From Tardiphaga alba (GTDB lineage: Bacteria; Pseudomonadota; Alphaproteobacteria; Rhizobiales; Xanthobacteraceae), in NCBI RefSeq assembly GCF_018279705.1, contig NZ_CP036498.1, positions 1,319,001 to 1,383,000 on the forward strand: DNA of 64,000 nt, written 5' to 3'. The notes under the pieces are model-generated. The model made no database searches. It was given only the letters and a program-made list of their open reading frames with translations, and had not been told where the DNA came from. Each line of letters begins with the position of its first letter. The stretch's first letter is position 1. Below are positions 28,306 to 37,356 of the stretch, one piece after another. The position numbers were made by a program, and so were the translations under genes.

Positions 28306-29303
28306 GCGCGGCTTGTCGGCGATGCCGGCGCCGGAGTCAAAGCCCTTGCACGCAGGGCATGCATGCCATCAACAGCCTGTCGTCGCCGCCCTGGCTGCCA
28401 CCAGTACCGCTTGCCGTGGCCGGATTGGCGTCGCCCCAGGCACACGCCGGGCGTGCGTGAGGAATGTTCACGATTTGTACTTGACGGATTTCCGGAAAGG
28501 ATTATTGTCTCGTTTGTCCGGCCTCGATGAGAGGGGCGTTCGCGATCGTCACGTTCGCGGGGCTGGATGCGGTGGGCGCCAAGGTTGGGGCGTCGGGTGG
28601 GTGCTCGGAAGACGTTCGCCGGTCGGCGGACGGATCTGCCCCGGTTTACCCCTGGGCGCAGAAACGACCTTCCTTCAGATGGACTGAGACCTTGTGCCGC
28701 TCGGCGGACGACCCTCTCGGCGGCGTCTGGCCTGAGTGCTCTGTCCCGGCCCATCGCCTTGGGCAAAGGGGTCTGCAGGGGCCGTCGACCCCGGCGACAC
28801 GAGCAAGCCGAACACCGCGTGCGGAACGTCGGGCAAGTAAGCAAGTGCCCGTGGTCCGAAAGTCCTGATGTCTTCCCTTGCGGAGTACCGCATCGGCATC
28901 AGGCCCAAGGGTGCATCGGGCACCCGGCGTTCCGCGCTCCCTCTCGTAGGGGGAAGTGGGAATGCGCAAAGCTCGGGCGCCGCTGGCGTCGCGAGAACGA
29001 GATCGCGTGGGTTCAGGATAGGGCTGTTTGACATGTTGAACAGACAACGACGCGCAGGAGCGCGTAATCTCCCTCCCTCAAGCCGCGCAGCGGCGCAGTG
29101 GGGTCCGACGGACGAATTCGTCCGTCGTAGTCGACCGAGCGAAGCGGAGGTCGGGGTGGGGTCTCTCCCCACGCACGGACGTCACGTGGGGAGAGACCCC
29201 ACCCGTCTTGAAGCTCGCTGAACGCTCGCTTCAATCCACCCTCCCCAGTCGCTGCGCTCCGGGGAGGGAAAAGACAGCGCGCCTCTCACACGTGCACTCA
29301 ACG
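28306..29303. repeat. About 1 kb non-coding stretch with repeat-like sequence
   Basis: No open frame here has convincing protein character on either strand. From about 28527 the sequence reads like a dispersed intergenic repeat of Bradyrhizobium relatives (GTTCGCGGGGCTGGATGCGG block); this is recalled, not tested. From 29085 to 29275 there are nested palindromes: GACGGACGAATTCGTCCGTC (29110-29129), GGTCTCTCCCCACG/CGTGGGGAGAGACC (29159-29189) and CCCTCCCC/GGGGAGGG arms. The block may be decayed mobile DNA next to the restriction-like island. Confidence 0.5.
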
Positions 29304-29426
29304 ATGACGCACCGCTTCACCGCGATCCGAAACCCGATGCCGTTGTTCCGACACATCCGTCATGGCATGGTCGCGCAGGCTTTTCCCGCGGCCGCATCGG
29401 GCCGGTCGCAACCGGGCAGGAATTTC

Positions 29427-30257
29427 ATGACGCCGATCTCCAGACTTCGTCTCGCCGCCATTGCCACGCTGTCGATTGCATCTGCCGCCTTTGCCACGCC
29501 GTCTTACGCCGCCAAATGCGGGGGTGACTTCCAGGGCTTTGTCGCCGCGATGTCGCAGGAGGCGGCGGCCGCCGGCGTCTCGCAAAGCGTGATCCAGCAG
29601 GCCTTTGCCGGCGTGACGCAGGACCAGGCGGTGCTGAATTTCGATCGCCGCCAGCGCGGCACCTTCAACAAGACCTTCGAGCAATATGTCTCGACCCGCG
29701 TCGGCGCCGGCCGCATCAAGATGGGCCTGCAGATGCTGCAGCGTCACGCCTCGCTGCTGTCGCGCATCGAGCAGCGCTTCGGCGTGCCGCCGGAAATCGT
29801 GGTGGCGATCTGGGGCCTCGAGTCGGATTTCGGCAAGGGCGATATCGGCAAGATGCCGGTGATCCGCACGCTGGCGACCATGGCGCATGACTGCCGCCGC
29901 ACCGAACTGTTCCAGGGCGAATTGCTGGCGGCGCTGAAGATCGTGCAGCGCGGCGACCTGCCGCTGAAGGATCTGGTCGGCGCCTATGCGGGCGAACTCG
30001 GTCAGACGCAGTTCCTGCCGTCGAGCTATATCAAATACGGCGTCGATTTCGACGGCAACGGCCATGTGGATCTGCGCCACTCGGTGCCCGACGTGCTGGC
30101 CTCCACCGCGAACCTGTTGAAGACCGCGGGCTTCAAGGGCGGCCAGCCTTATGGCGAGGGCACGCCGAATTTCGAGGCCATGCGCGAGTGGAACCGGGCC
30201 ACCATCTATCGCAAGACCATCGGCTATTTCGCCGACCGCCTCGCCGCCGGCGGCTGA
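29427..30257 (+). CDS. Lytic murein transglycosylase (MltB family), short form
   Basis: A 276-residue secreted enzyme that cleaves peptidoglycan glycan strands to 1,6-anhydro ends. Signal peptide 1-28 (cut after SYA). The catalytic glutamate is E132 in IWGLESDFG; GQTQFLPSSY and the DFDGNGHVDLRHS loop are family features. The usual C-terminal peptidoglycan-binding domain of the roughly 400-residue relatives is absent, and the protein stops after the catalytic domain. The ATG at 29427 follows GGGCAGGA; upstream in-frame starts would bury the signal peptide. Confidence 0.88.
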   Translation: MTPISRLRLAAIATLSIASAAFATPSYAAKCGGDFQGFVAAMSQEAAAAGVSQSVIQQAFAGVTQDQAVLNFDRRQRGTFNKTFEQYVSTRVGAGRIKMGLQMLQRHASLLSRIEQRFGVPPEIVVAIWGLESDFGKGDIGKMPVIRTLATMAHDCRRTELFQGELLAALKIVQRGDLPLKDLVGAYAGELGQTQFLPSSYIKYGVDFDGNGHVDLRHSVPDVLASTANLLKTAGFKGGQPYGEGTPNFEAMREWNRATIYRKTIGYFADRLAAGG

Positions 30258-30345
30258 CGGTTTTCGGGCGTTGACGGGGTATCGGGCTAACCGCTTGATT
30301 ACGCGCGATGATCGCCCAGCGAACGGATGGAACCCGTATGGTCAT

Positions 30346-30376
30346 GAAAGGATGAAGACAAACCCTTCATCCTTTC
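30346..30376. other. Strong 12-bp hairpin between transglycosylase and cyclase genes
   Basis: GAAAGGATGAAG and CTTCATCCTTTC, perfectly complementary over 12 bp with a 7-nt loop. No T-run follows on either strand. It could stabilise an mRNA end, act as a rho-assisted stop, or bind a regulator of the downstream cyclase. Confidence 0.5.
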
Positions 30377-30527
30377 CCAACCACAGTGTGGATTATCCCG
30401 TGCCGGTGAGACTCCCTTAAGCATCCGCGCCGCATTTTGCCCGCATTGCGGAACTGCGAGTGAGCGGAATGACGGCCATCCAAACCAGCGTGCAGGCGTG
30501 CGCGTATCAGCCCATGGAGCGATCTCC

Positions 30528-31763
30528 ATGCTGAGCGTACCGACGCTGTTCACGGTGTTCGACGTCAATTTTTTAGCGCTCGGCGTGGTGTGGGCCTATG
30601 TGTGCCGCAGCTATCCGAACCTGATCGCCGCGCGCTACTGGTCCGGCGCCGCCTTCACCGCAGCGATCGGCATGGCGGTCTCGCTACTGCGCGTGATGAC
30701 CGACATCGATCCCGTCATTCCCATCGTGCTCGGCAACGGCCTGCTGCTGTGCTCCACCAGTCTCGCTGCCATGGGCGTCAGCCGCTTCTATGGCCGTGCG
30801 CCGAACTGGCGGCTGGAAATGGCGGTGGTGACCCTCGGCGTCATCGGCATGACGGTGTTCACCGTCTGGCATGACAGCATCGCCATGCGGATTGCCGTCT
30901 ATGCAGCGCTGCAATCGGTGTCGGTTGCCACCACGATCCCGCTGGCGCTGTCGCGCAGCAATGGCGGCCGCACCGCCGGCGGCTGGCTGTCCGCGGTGCT
31001 CGCGGTGCTGGTCATCACCGCCCATGCGATCCGCTCGCTGTGCGGTCTGGTGGATGTCGGCGGCACGATCAGTCTGATCGATCTGAACCATGTTCAGGCC
31101 GGGCTGTTGCTGGTGCTGATCTTTCTCGCGATGTGCTGGAATTTTGCGTTTCTCGTCATGGCCATCGACCGCCTCCGCGATGAGGTCGCCGAGCTCGCGC
31201 TGGTGGACGACCTCACCGGCGTCGCCAATCGCCGCCATCTGGTGCAGCGCCTCACCGAGGAATGCGCGCTGGCGCGGCGCACGCAGAAGCCGTTCGCGCT
31301 GCTGGCCGTCGATCTCGACGGCTTCAAGGAAATCAATGACGGCCACGGCCATGCTGCCGGCGACGACTGCCTGCGGCACTTCACGCTCATGACCCAGAGC
31401 AAGCTGCGGCCGGGCGACCTGCTGGCGCGCTCCGGCGGCGACGAGTTCTGCATCATCCTGCCGGCCACGACTTTGGCCGAAGGCGCGCTGATCGCCGGCC
31501 GCATTCTCGATGCCTGCCGCGCCGATGCCGCCGCCTGCATGCCCGGCGAAGTGCAGATCGCCGCCTCCATCGGTGTCGCCCAGTGGCAGCCGCAGATCGG
31601 CCAGTATCCGGAACGCCTGATCGCCGCCGCCGACCAGGCCCTCTATGTCGCCAAGAATGACGGCAAGAACCGCTATGCGGTGTGCGAACCCAAGGCGCCG
31701 TCGCTGGCCCCGGAGATGGACATGGACGCGTTGATCGACCACGTCCGCGCGCGGACGGCGTAA
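30528..31763 (+). CDS. Membrane-anchored diguanylate cyclase (GGDEF)
   Basis: A 411-residue enzyme predicted to make cyclic di-GMP from two GTP at the inner membrane. Seven hydrophobic segments (about 8-210) form an undescribed-looking sensory membrane domain, followed by a GGDEF domain (about 222-395). The active site is GGDEF at 303-307, and a product-inhibition site RPGD (294-297) lies exactly five residues before it, so feedback control is likely. VDLDGFKEINDGHGH is intact. GGAG at 30515 precedes the ATG. No EAL domain. Confidence 0.9.
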   Translation: MLSVPTLFTVFDVNFLALGVVWAYVCRSYPNLIAARYWSGAAFTAAIGMAVSLLRVMTDIDPVIPIVLGNGLLLCSTSLAAMGVSRFYGRAPNWRLEMAVVTLGVIGMTVFTVWHDSIAMRIAVYAALQSVSVATTIPLALSRSNGGRTAGGWLSAVLAVLVITAHAIRSLCGLVDVGGTISLIDLNHVQAGLLLVLIFLAMCWNFAFLVMAIDRLRDEVAELALVDDLTGVANRRHLVQRLTEECALARRTQKPFALLAVDLDGFKEINDGHGHAAGDDCLRHFTLMTQSKLRPGDLLARSGGDEFCIILPATTLAEGALIAGRILDACRADAAACMPGEVQIAASIGVAQWQPQIGQYPERLIAAADQALYVAKNDGKNRYAVCEPKAPSLAPEMDMDALIDHVRARTA

Positions 31764-31788
31764 GCGGTCACACGGAGCGCGTGACCGG

Positions 31789-32301
31789 TCAGTTCATCGT
31801 CTTGTCGTGGGTGATGTCGATCAGCGCCCCCGGCAGCCGCACCGGCCGTCCGTGGCGGTCAAGCGTACAGCTCCCGCGCGCTAGCACCCAGCTGATGCGG
31901 TCGTTCTTGATCAGCCGGTACTCGCATTCGAACGCGCCACCCATCCGCATCGACGTGGCGACAGCCGCCTGCACACGGCCCACATCGTCCGGATGAATCG
32001 CTCTGAGATAGTTCATATTCGGCAGGCCCCGTGCCGCCTGCTCGGGATCGACGTCGAAGAAATTGGCGGCGCCGGCGTCGAGATGGTTGCGGTCGTTGCT
32101 GATGTCCCAGTCCCAGATGCCGACGATCAGCGAGCGCGCCGCCAGCTTGCGCTGCATCGGCAGTTCGAACACATCGTCCTCGGCCGTGGTCTTGTAGGCC
32201 TCGGCTGCGGCCAGGCGCAGGATGTAGGATAGGAATTCGTGCTTCCGCTCGCGCGCGAAGCTCGCAATGTCCAGGCAAACGTCCCCCAATGGTCGCCGCA
32301 T
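31789..32301 (-). CDS. PAS-domain protein
   Basis: A 170-residue soluble protein. Residues about 60-165 form a PAS_3-type fold: the strand WDWDISNDRNHLD, the YLRAIHPDDVGRV helix, the FECEYRLIKNDR strand and the closing ALIDITHD. The N-terminal 55 residues are helical. No output domain is attached, so it may act as a stand-alone sensor or interaction module, perhaps with the convergent diguanylate cyclase 26 bp away. The ligand is unknown. Start at 32301 is preferred over a longer reading to 32415. Confidence 0.72.
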   Translation of the reverse strand: MRRPLGDVCLDIASFARERKHEFLSYILRLAAAEAYKTTAEDDVFELPMQRKLAARSLIVGIWDWDISNDRNHLDAGAANFFDVDPEQAARGLPNMNYLRAIHPDDVGRVQAAVATSMRMGGAFECEYRLIKNDRISWVLARGSCTLDRHGRPVRLPGALIDITHDKTMN

Positions 32302-32471
32302 ATGCAATCCCGGCTTTGCGAAAATGGACCATTTGGTCCGGATTTCGAAGAATAACGCGATCCCGCGCCATTTCAACGTTCGCTGGGCGGATCGGGCGGG
32401 CATTTTTGGGTGCATCGGCGCGCGACCGCATGCCGCTTGCGTCGCGGCTGGATGCGCCCCATGTCTTCCCC

Positions 32472-32990
32472 ATGACGAATGAACAGGTCTTTTCCCGAAT
32501 GCAGACCCCCCGCCCCGCCGGGGGCAGGCCCGGGCCCATCATCGACCAGGATGGCAACGAGTTTCACCCGGGTGAATTCGGCCCGGCCGGGCAGGGCATG
32601 CGCTTCGATTTCGGGCAGGCCGGAGCAAACCCGTTCGCGCCGCTGACGCGCGAGCAGCGCATCGCCCGGATCGAAGCGATCGCTCAGTTGCTGGATGTCG
32701 CCTTCGTCGTGCCGGGAACCAAGATCCGCTACGGCATCGACGGCCTGATCGGTCTGATCCCGATCGTCGGCGATCTCATCACGACGGCGATCTCGCTGTG
32801 GCTCGTGCGCGAGGCGCGCGCACTCGGCGCGCCATGGCACATCACGGCGCGTATGCTCGGCAATGTCGCTGTCGATGGTGCGGTCGGCATCGTGCCGTTT
32901 GTCGGCGATGCGTTCGACGTGATGTTCCGGGCCAATATGCGCAACGTCAAAATGCTGCGCAAATGGCTGGACAAGCAGCCGAGACTCTAA
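32472..32990 (+). CDS. DUF4112 family protein
   Basis: A 172-residue protein. Residues about 60-165 match DUF4112: the TREQRIARIEAIAQLLD helix, then IPGTK-like VPGTKIRYGIDGLIGLIP, two hydrophobic helices with GDLITTAIS and GIVPFVGDAFDVMF, and a closing RNVKMLRKWL. The N-terminal 55 residues are Gly/Pro-rich and probably disordered. Function unknown, probably membrane-associated. The ATG at 32472 keeps the family N-terminus. Confidence 0.78.
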   Translation: MTNEQVFSRMQTPRPAGGRPGPIIDQDGNEFHPGEFGPAGQGMRFDFGQAGANPFAPLTREQRIARIEAIAQLLDVAFVVPGTKIRYGIDGLIGLIPIVGDLITTAISLWLVREARALGAPWHITARMLGNVAVDGAVGIVPFVGDAFDVMFRANMRNVKMLRKWLDKQPRL

Positions 32991-33020
32991 GCGAGCCTCG
33001 GCGCAATCTTCGCAGTCGGA

Positions 33021-33305
33021 TTACGCGGCGTCCGCGTCAGCCTCGTCGCTGGCATCCGGGCGCGGACGGCGCTCCAGCGGGAAGTGCTCGCTTTCATACA
33101 GCGTGCGAATCCCGCGCTGATCGAAGCGCGCTTCATCCACCTGCAGATAGGCGCCGTTCAGCGAATCCGCCGGCAACTGTTCCATCGCGAACTGAACCGC
33201 GGCTGCTGCCGTATCGAAACGACGATAGGCGAAACCAGCGCGCTTCTTCTTGCGGATTGCGGCGGGGAAAAGCTCGGCGGAGGCATTGTAGCTGAAAGCA
33301 GCCAT
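33021..33305 (-). CDS. Small conserved hypothetical protein (94 aa)
   Basis: A 94-residue soluble protein starting MAAFSYNASAELFP, with a basic KKKRAGFAYRRF patch, a helix DTAAAAVQFAMEQLP, and an acidic C-terminal tail (DASDEADADAA). No family assigned, though it looks like a conserved rhizobial small protein. Upstream lie two GGACATGT sites that may control it. Confidence 0.6.
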   Translation of the reverse strand: MAAFSYNASAELFPAAIRKKKRAGFAYRRFDTAAAAVQFAMEQLPADSLNGAYLQVDEARFDQRGIRTLYESEHFPLERRPRPDASDEADADAA

Positions 33306-33377
33306 GGTCGGGGACCTCATCGGTTACGCAACGAAAGGGGTGTCACTCGCAGTGCGGCCGAAAGCGCGGCTACAGGC

Positions 33378-33400
33378 GGACATGTTGTCTGGACATGTCC
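33378..33400. promoter_or_regulatory. Tandem GGACATGT sites upstream of the 94-aa gene
   Basis: GGACATGT at 33378-33385 and the perfect palindrome GGACATGTCC at 33391-33400, spaced 13 bp start to start, about 73 bp upstream of the 94-aa gene. Next to them is an AT-rich CATATAAG stretch that could supply a -10 element. Suggestive of a dimeric repressor or activator site; the protein is unknown. Confidence 0.35.
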
Positions 33401-33539
33401 CCATATAAGCACTTTTTGCGCGATTGCGACACCAGGAACTTTGCAGGCGCGATCTTCGTGCTGCAGAGGTAATGACGTAATTGATGAGGAATTTGAGAGG
33501 TTTACCCGTAATCGGCGAGTGAGGCGTTAAGCCTGTTGC

Positions 33540-33920
33540 TTATTGGCCCGTCATATCGGGCAGCGGCACGATCTTCAGCGGCGTCGTGTAGGGCTCCACC
33601 CGCAGAGCGTCATTTGACAAAAGTCCGACCTGCCGCAGCGGTGCCTGTTCGAGCGCGCCGGCCTCCGCCTTGCGGACGCCGTACTGCCAGGCCGTGAGCG
33701 TGCCCTTCTGCACGAGATGCTTGGCCACGCCGCCCGCGTTCTTGGCCTCGAAGGACGACAGCTGATCATCGGTCAGGCCGATGATGATCTCGTCTTTCGC
33801 AGTGATGACCTTGAACAGCGAGACCTTGTCCGTCGCCAGTGCCGGATGCGACACGATGCTCTCGATCAGAAGCCCCGCAAGCGCGAGACCGAGCAGCAGA
33901 CGGTTGGAACGGGTCGACAT
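33540..33920 (-). CDS. Hypothetical periplasmic protein (126 aa)
   Basis: Signal peptide (1-28; basic start then a leucine/alanine core, cut after HPALA) and an about 98-residue mature protein. No cysteine pairs or recognised domain. The start at 33920 follows GGAAGA at a good distance and opens the signal peptide; a longer frame to 33983 does not. Nearby msr genes suggest, but do not prove, an envelope role. Confidence 0.6.
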   Translation of the reverse strand: MSTRSNRLLLGLALAGLLIESIVSHPALATDKVSLFKVITAKDEIIIGLTDDQLSSFEAKNAGGVAKHLVQKGTLTAWQYGVRKAEAGALEQAPLRQVGLLSNDALRVEPYTTPLKIVPLPDMTGQ

Positions 33921-34002
33921 CGTGATCTTCCGGAATTCGTTAATGGCGTGCATGCCGAAAAGGCATGTCCATGCAGGAGGCAATGATTGGCGTCGGGACA
34001 GA

Positions 34003-34039
34003 AATGCCCCGCGCCACCCATTGGGTCGTGCGGGGCATT
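34003..34039 (-). terminator. Terminator after msrB
   Basis: AATGCCCCGC / GCGGGGCATT 10-bp stem read on the minus strand after msrB; the trailing sequence has a short T-run (ATTTCTG). Confidence 0.6.
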
Positions 34040-34065
34040 GAAATCGTTCGATGCGAGATACGTAT

Positions 34066-34479
34066 TTATTTGGGCTGAAGTTTCAAGGCCGCAGAGTTGA
34101 TGCAGTAACGCAATCCCGTCGGTCCCGGCCCATCGTTGAACACATGCCCAAGATGTCCATCGCACTTAGAACACAGCACTTCCGTGCGGATCATGCCATG
34201 CGTGGTGTCGCGTTCTTCGTCGACATGACTTTCTCGTGATGGCTGCGTGAAGCTCGGCCATCCGCAGCCCGAGTCGAATTTCGCGTCCGACTCAAACAGC
34301 GTCTGTCCGCAGCCGGCGCAGATATAGGTGCCGGGTGTCTCGGTGAATTCGTACTCACCGCTGAACGGCCGCTCGGTCGCCTTCTCACGCAGGATCGCAT
34401 ATTGCATCGGCGTGAGTTCGGCGCGCCATTCGGCTTCGCTTTTGACGACTTTGTCAGCGGTGGATTTGGTGTCGGACAT
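34066..34479 (-). CDS. msrB: Peptide-methionine (R)-S-oxide reductase MsrB
   Basis: A 137-residue cytosolic enzyme reducing methionine-R-sulfoxide in proteins. The structural zinc is held by C54-x2-C57 and C103-x2-C106; the catalytic cysteine is C126 in [13 protein letters not shown] is the substrate loop. TGGAGG lies 4 nt before the ATG at 34479. It follows msrA by 41 bp on the same strand, so the two probably form one transcript covering both sulfoxide stereoisomers, although MsrA carries an export signal and MsrB does not. Confidence 0.93.
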   Translation of the reverse strand: MSDTKSTADKVVKSEAEWRAELTPMQYAILREKATERPFSGEYEFTETPGTYICAGCGQTLFESDAKFDSGCGWPSFTQPSRESHVDEERDTTHGMIRTEVLCSKCDGHLGHVFNDGPGPTGLRYCINSAALKLQPK

Positions 34480-34520
34480 CATGCCTCCAGTTCCGCCTTG
34501 CGCCGGCTTGCGAGGCCACG

Positions 34521-35234
34521 TCAATTCGTGGCTTTGGCCGCATTCACCAGCGTCGGCTTCTCAATGTAATTGTCGGCGAAGATCTTCTTCAGGTTCTCGA
34601 TCTTTGGCAGGTCGTTATAGACAATATAGGGCTGCCTTGGATTAAGCGTCAGGTAGTCCTGATGATAAGCTTCGGCCGGATAGAATGCCTGCAGCATGCC
34701 GAGCTTGGTGGCGATCGGCTTCTTGTAGACCTTGGCGGCATTGAGCTGCGCGATATAGGCCTCGGCAATCTTCTTCTGCTCCGGCGTGGTCGCGAAGATT
34801 TCCGAGCGATATTGCGTGCCGGTGTCCGGACCCTGGCGATTGAGCTGGGTCGGATCGTGGACGACCGAGAAATAGATCTGCAAGATCTTGCCGTAGCTGA
34901 TCTTCTTCGGGTCGTATTTGATCTCGACGGCCTCGGCGTGGCCGGTGGTCCCGGTGCCGATCGCGGTGTAGTTCGCAGTCGATTTGCTGCCGCCGGAATA
35001 GCCCGATACGGCACTGACGACGCCGTTCGTGTGTTGGTACACGCCCTGGACGCCCCAGAAGCAGCCGCCGGCGATCACAGCGGTCTGCAAACCGTCTGCG
35101 GCCTGCGCATCCGTGGCGGGAGCGGGAATGACGACGGCTTCTTCGGAAGCGAAGGTCGGTGCGATCAGCGCGGTGGTGACGGCAAGGGCGCCGGCAGCGG
35201 CGGTGAGCGTGAGACGGCGGAACAGGGAACGCAT
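34521..35234 (-). CDS. msrA: Peptide-methionine (S)-S-oxide reductase MsrA, exported form
   Basis: A 237-residue enzyme reducing methionine-S-sulfoxide. The first 29 residues are a signal peptide ([13 protein letters not shown] core, cut after TFA), so it should act in the periplasm. The catalytic cysteine is C58 in GGCFWG; GYSGG, the TGHAEAVE segment and [13 protein letters not shown] [11 protein letters not shown] are canonical. Located upstream of msrB in a probable operon. A periplasmic MsrA paired with a cytosolic-looking MsrB is slightly unusual. Confidence 0.93.
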   Translation of the reverse strand: MRSLFRRLTLTAAAGALAVTTALIAPTFASEEAVVIPAPATDAQAADGLQTAVIAGGCFWGVQGVYQHTNGVVSAVSGYSGGSKSTANYTAIGTGTTGHAEAVEIKYDPKKISYGKILQIYFSVVHDPTQLNRQGPDTGTQYRSEIFATTPEQKKIAEAYIAQLNAAKVYKKPIATKLGMLQAFYPAEAYHQDYLTLNPRQPYIVYNDLPKIENLKKIFADNYIEKPTLVNAAKATN

Positions 35235-35397
35235 GGCGGATCCTCTCGATGTGTCGCGTGCCGATAGCGGCAGTCTAGCCCGACGGAAGCGGCTGGCAAT
35301 TGCCGCGCCGGGCAGTCATTCGAGATACGAACACCGGAGGAGCGCGTTACACGGCGACGGACACGGTTTCGTGAGGGAGGAGGCCACGCTGAAGCCA

Positions 35398-35430
35398 AAG
35401 AAAAAGCCGCGAGACGGAGTCTCGCGGCTT
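35398..35430 (-). terminator. Terminator of the BA14K gene
   Basis: Perfect 12-bp stem AAGCCGCGAGAC / GTCTCGCGGCTT with a 3-nt loop, followed on the minus strand by TTTTTCTTT. Confidence 0.85.
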
Positions 35431-35453
35431 CATCCGATCGGAATGTCGATCTC

Positions 35454-35858
35454 TTACGGGCAGGCGTAACGCATGCCGTTGTTGTTCAGATAGGTGCCAG
35501 AAGCCGGGTCGTAGGACCGGTAGCGCTGGGCGCAATAAGCGTGGTTCTGCTGCTGCTGGGCAGCCTGGGCCTGGCTGGCGGCGATGGCGCCACCAATGAT
35601 CGCACCGGCAGCGAGGCCGCCGATCACGGCGCCGGCGCTCGGGCCGCGGCGATAACCGCCGTGATAGCCGTAATGGCGGTGGTGATGGTGGCGGCGATAA
35701 TATTGCACCTGCTCGACCATGCCGGAGCCGTTATGGCTGACGGCGTTCTGGCTGATTGCGCTCTGGGTCATGAGAGGGGCCGACACGGCCGGTGCCGAGA
35801 AAGACACAGCGGTAATACCGGCGAAAACGACTGCGGCGGCGGACTTCATCAAGTTCAT
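35454..35858 (-). CDS. BA14K family exported protein with glycine zipper
   Basis: A 134-residue exported protein. Signal peptide 1-27 (cut after VSA), a His/Tyr/Arg-rich stretch (about 54-70), a Gly/Ala-rich zipper helix (about 73-92) and the C-terminal BA14K motif HAYCAQRYRSYDPASGTYL ending in RYACP, whose two cysteines probably pair. BA14K proteins are envelope proteins with lectin-like or immunoreactive behaviour in Brucella relatives. AGGAG precedes the ATG. Its terminator is at 35398. Confidence 0.82.
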   Translation of the reverse strand: MNLMKSAAAVVFAGITAVSFSAPAVSAPLMTQSAISQNAVSHNGSGMVEQVQYYRRHHHHRHYGYHGGYRRGPSAGAVIGGLAAGAIIGGAIAASQAQAAQQQQNHAYCAQRYRSYDPASGTYLNNNGMRYACP

Positions 35859-36021
35859 TTCAACTCCTGCCTCGATTCCAAGGAATGGAACTAACGCCTT
35901 AGCAGGGTGACGGTTTCAGGGCAGCGGTATTTAGTTCCTGCGGCATTCCCGCGCAGTTTCGCGCGTTGCTGGTGGAAGAGATCTACTCAATCGGCAGAGC
36001 CGTGCCGGCGCAGAGCGCGCC

Positions 36022-37356
36022 TCATGCCCGCGGGCAGATCTCGATACGCCCCGACACCTCAAGCCGTAGCCGTCCGCGTTCGACGCGAACCAGGCGAATC
36101 GGAAGCACGAGTTCCTCCAGGCGCCGGCGCAGCAGGAGTAGCCTGGTTTCGAGGTTGTCCTTGAAGTCCGGCAGCCCATCGGCCATCGCGAGCCGCAATT
36201 CGCGATTGGTGAATTCCCGTCGGCCATCGCTGTCGTACTGGTCGACCATGTAGGTCAGGAGCCGCCCGGCGAGCCCCTTGATGACATAAGCATGGTCGAT
36301 GAACACGCTGTTATCCGTAGCGTGATGCAGGTAGGCGATCTTGTCTCTCTCGAACGGCGCGGCTGGTGCAGGCACCTGGGTGACTGCAGCGGCAACGATG
36401 TCCTCCGCGTGCTGGTTGAGGGCAAGGATCGCAGCCCCGTAGCTGGCGATGATCTCGAGTCCTGCAACTGCTGAGCGATCAAAGGCGAGCCTGCCTGCGC
36501 TCTCGACGAACAAGACGCCGCGAACCTTGCCATGGACGATCATCGGAACCGCGATCTGGCTCAGGGAGTCAGAGAGTCCCGGCATGGCGATCTGCCGCGC
36601 GTGCAGGTCTTCGGGGTGCGATGAGTGGATCACCGCGCCGCCCATGCGACGTAGCCGGCTCACATCGTTGATGCGAATTGGCTGGCTTGATCGCGCTGCG
36701 CCGCCGATCAGGCCGATGCCGAAGGGGACCTCGGCGCCGACATGGCCTGGCCCGTATCCAATTGCGGCAACGGTGGTCAGCGTCTCTTGTCCGGTATCGC
36801 TCAACAGAAGAATGGCATGGTCGAAGCCGAATTCTCTGACCGAATCCAGAAGTGTGGTCAGAAGTTGAGATGGATCGTTGATGTCGCCGATCGCACGCGT
36901 CGTCGATGCAATGGCGGCGGCGTCGAGAAGCGGCTGCGATGACGCAGGCAAGTGATCACTCGCCGCGACCATGGTGATGTTCTCGACGCGGAAAATGTCC
37001 ACGCTCCGCAACCGCATCACATCCGACATGCCGATTTGCGCGCTCGTCGCGTTCAGGTCGGCAGTCATCTGCTTGAAAAGCGGCCCGTGATCGGCCGAGC
37101 GTTGCCAGATAACGGCCACATGGTACTGAACGCCGCTGTGCGGATCGACGAGCAGCACCGTTGCGCGCGGGTTGGAGCGGATATTCGCGGCGGTCTTGGC
37201 GAAGAACTGGTTCGATAGCGCGATATGATGCGCATCGATCCGCCAGACATGCGACAGATAGGAGATGTTGGGCGTGCCATCGGCGGATTGGGTAGCGATC
37301 GCTGATGGATAGATGCCTTCGAAACAGGCGGCCAGATGGTCGAGGGTCACGACCAT
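36022..37356 (-). CDS. Flavin split-barrel + GAF + winged-helix fusion protein
   Basis: A 444-residue soluble protein in three parts. Residues about 5-135 resemble the FMN-binding split barrel of pyridoxamine-phosphate oxidase proteins (SYLSHVWRIDAHHIALS, ATVLLVDPHSGVQYHV). Residues about 165-320 are a GAF sensor (FDHAILLLSD, VPMIVHGKVRGVLFVE). Residues about 340-440 resemble a small winged-helix output domain (DFKDNLETRLLLLRRRLEEL, HATDNSVFIDHAYVIKG). The combination suggests a redox- or small-molecule-responsive regulator. The preceding gene overlaps it by 10 bp, so the two form an operon. The ligand is unknown. Confidence 0.72.
   Translation of the reverse strand: MVVTLDHLAACFEGIYPSAIATQSADGTPNISYLSHVWRIDAHHIALSNQFFAKTAANIRSNPRATVLLVDPHSGVQYHVAVIWQRSADHGPLFKQMTADLNATSAQIGMSDVMRLRSVDIFRVENITMVAASDHLPASSQPLLDAAAIASTTRAIGDINDPSQLLTTLLDSVREFGFDHAILLLSDTGQETLTTVAAIGYGPGHVGAEVPFGIGLIGGAARSSQPIRINDVSRLRRMGGAVIHSSHPEDLHARQIAMPGLSDSLSQIAVPMIVHGKVRGVLFVESAGRLAFDRSAVAGLEIIASYGAAILALNQHAEDIVAAAVTQVPAPAAPFERDKIAYLHHATDNSVFIDHAYVIKGLAGRLLTYMVDQYDSDGRREFTNRELRLAMADGLPDFKDNLETRLLLLRRRLEELVLPIRLVRVERGRLRLEVSGRIEICPRA

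Noticed and set aside
28044..28844. 266-codon minus-strand frame over the repeat-like block and the 78-aa gene
   Set aside because: Basic/Ser/Pro-rich, no conserved features, and it conflicts with the well-formed 78-aa gene.
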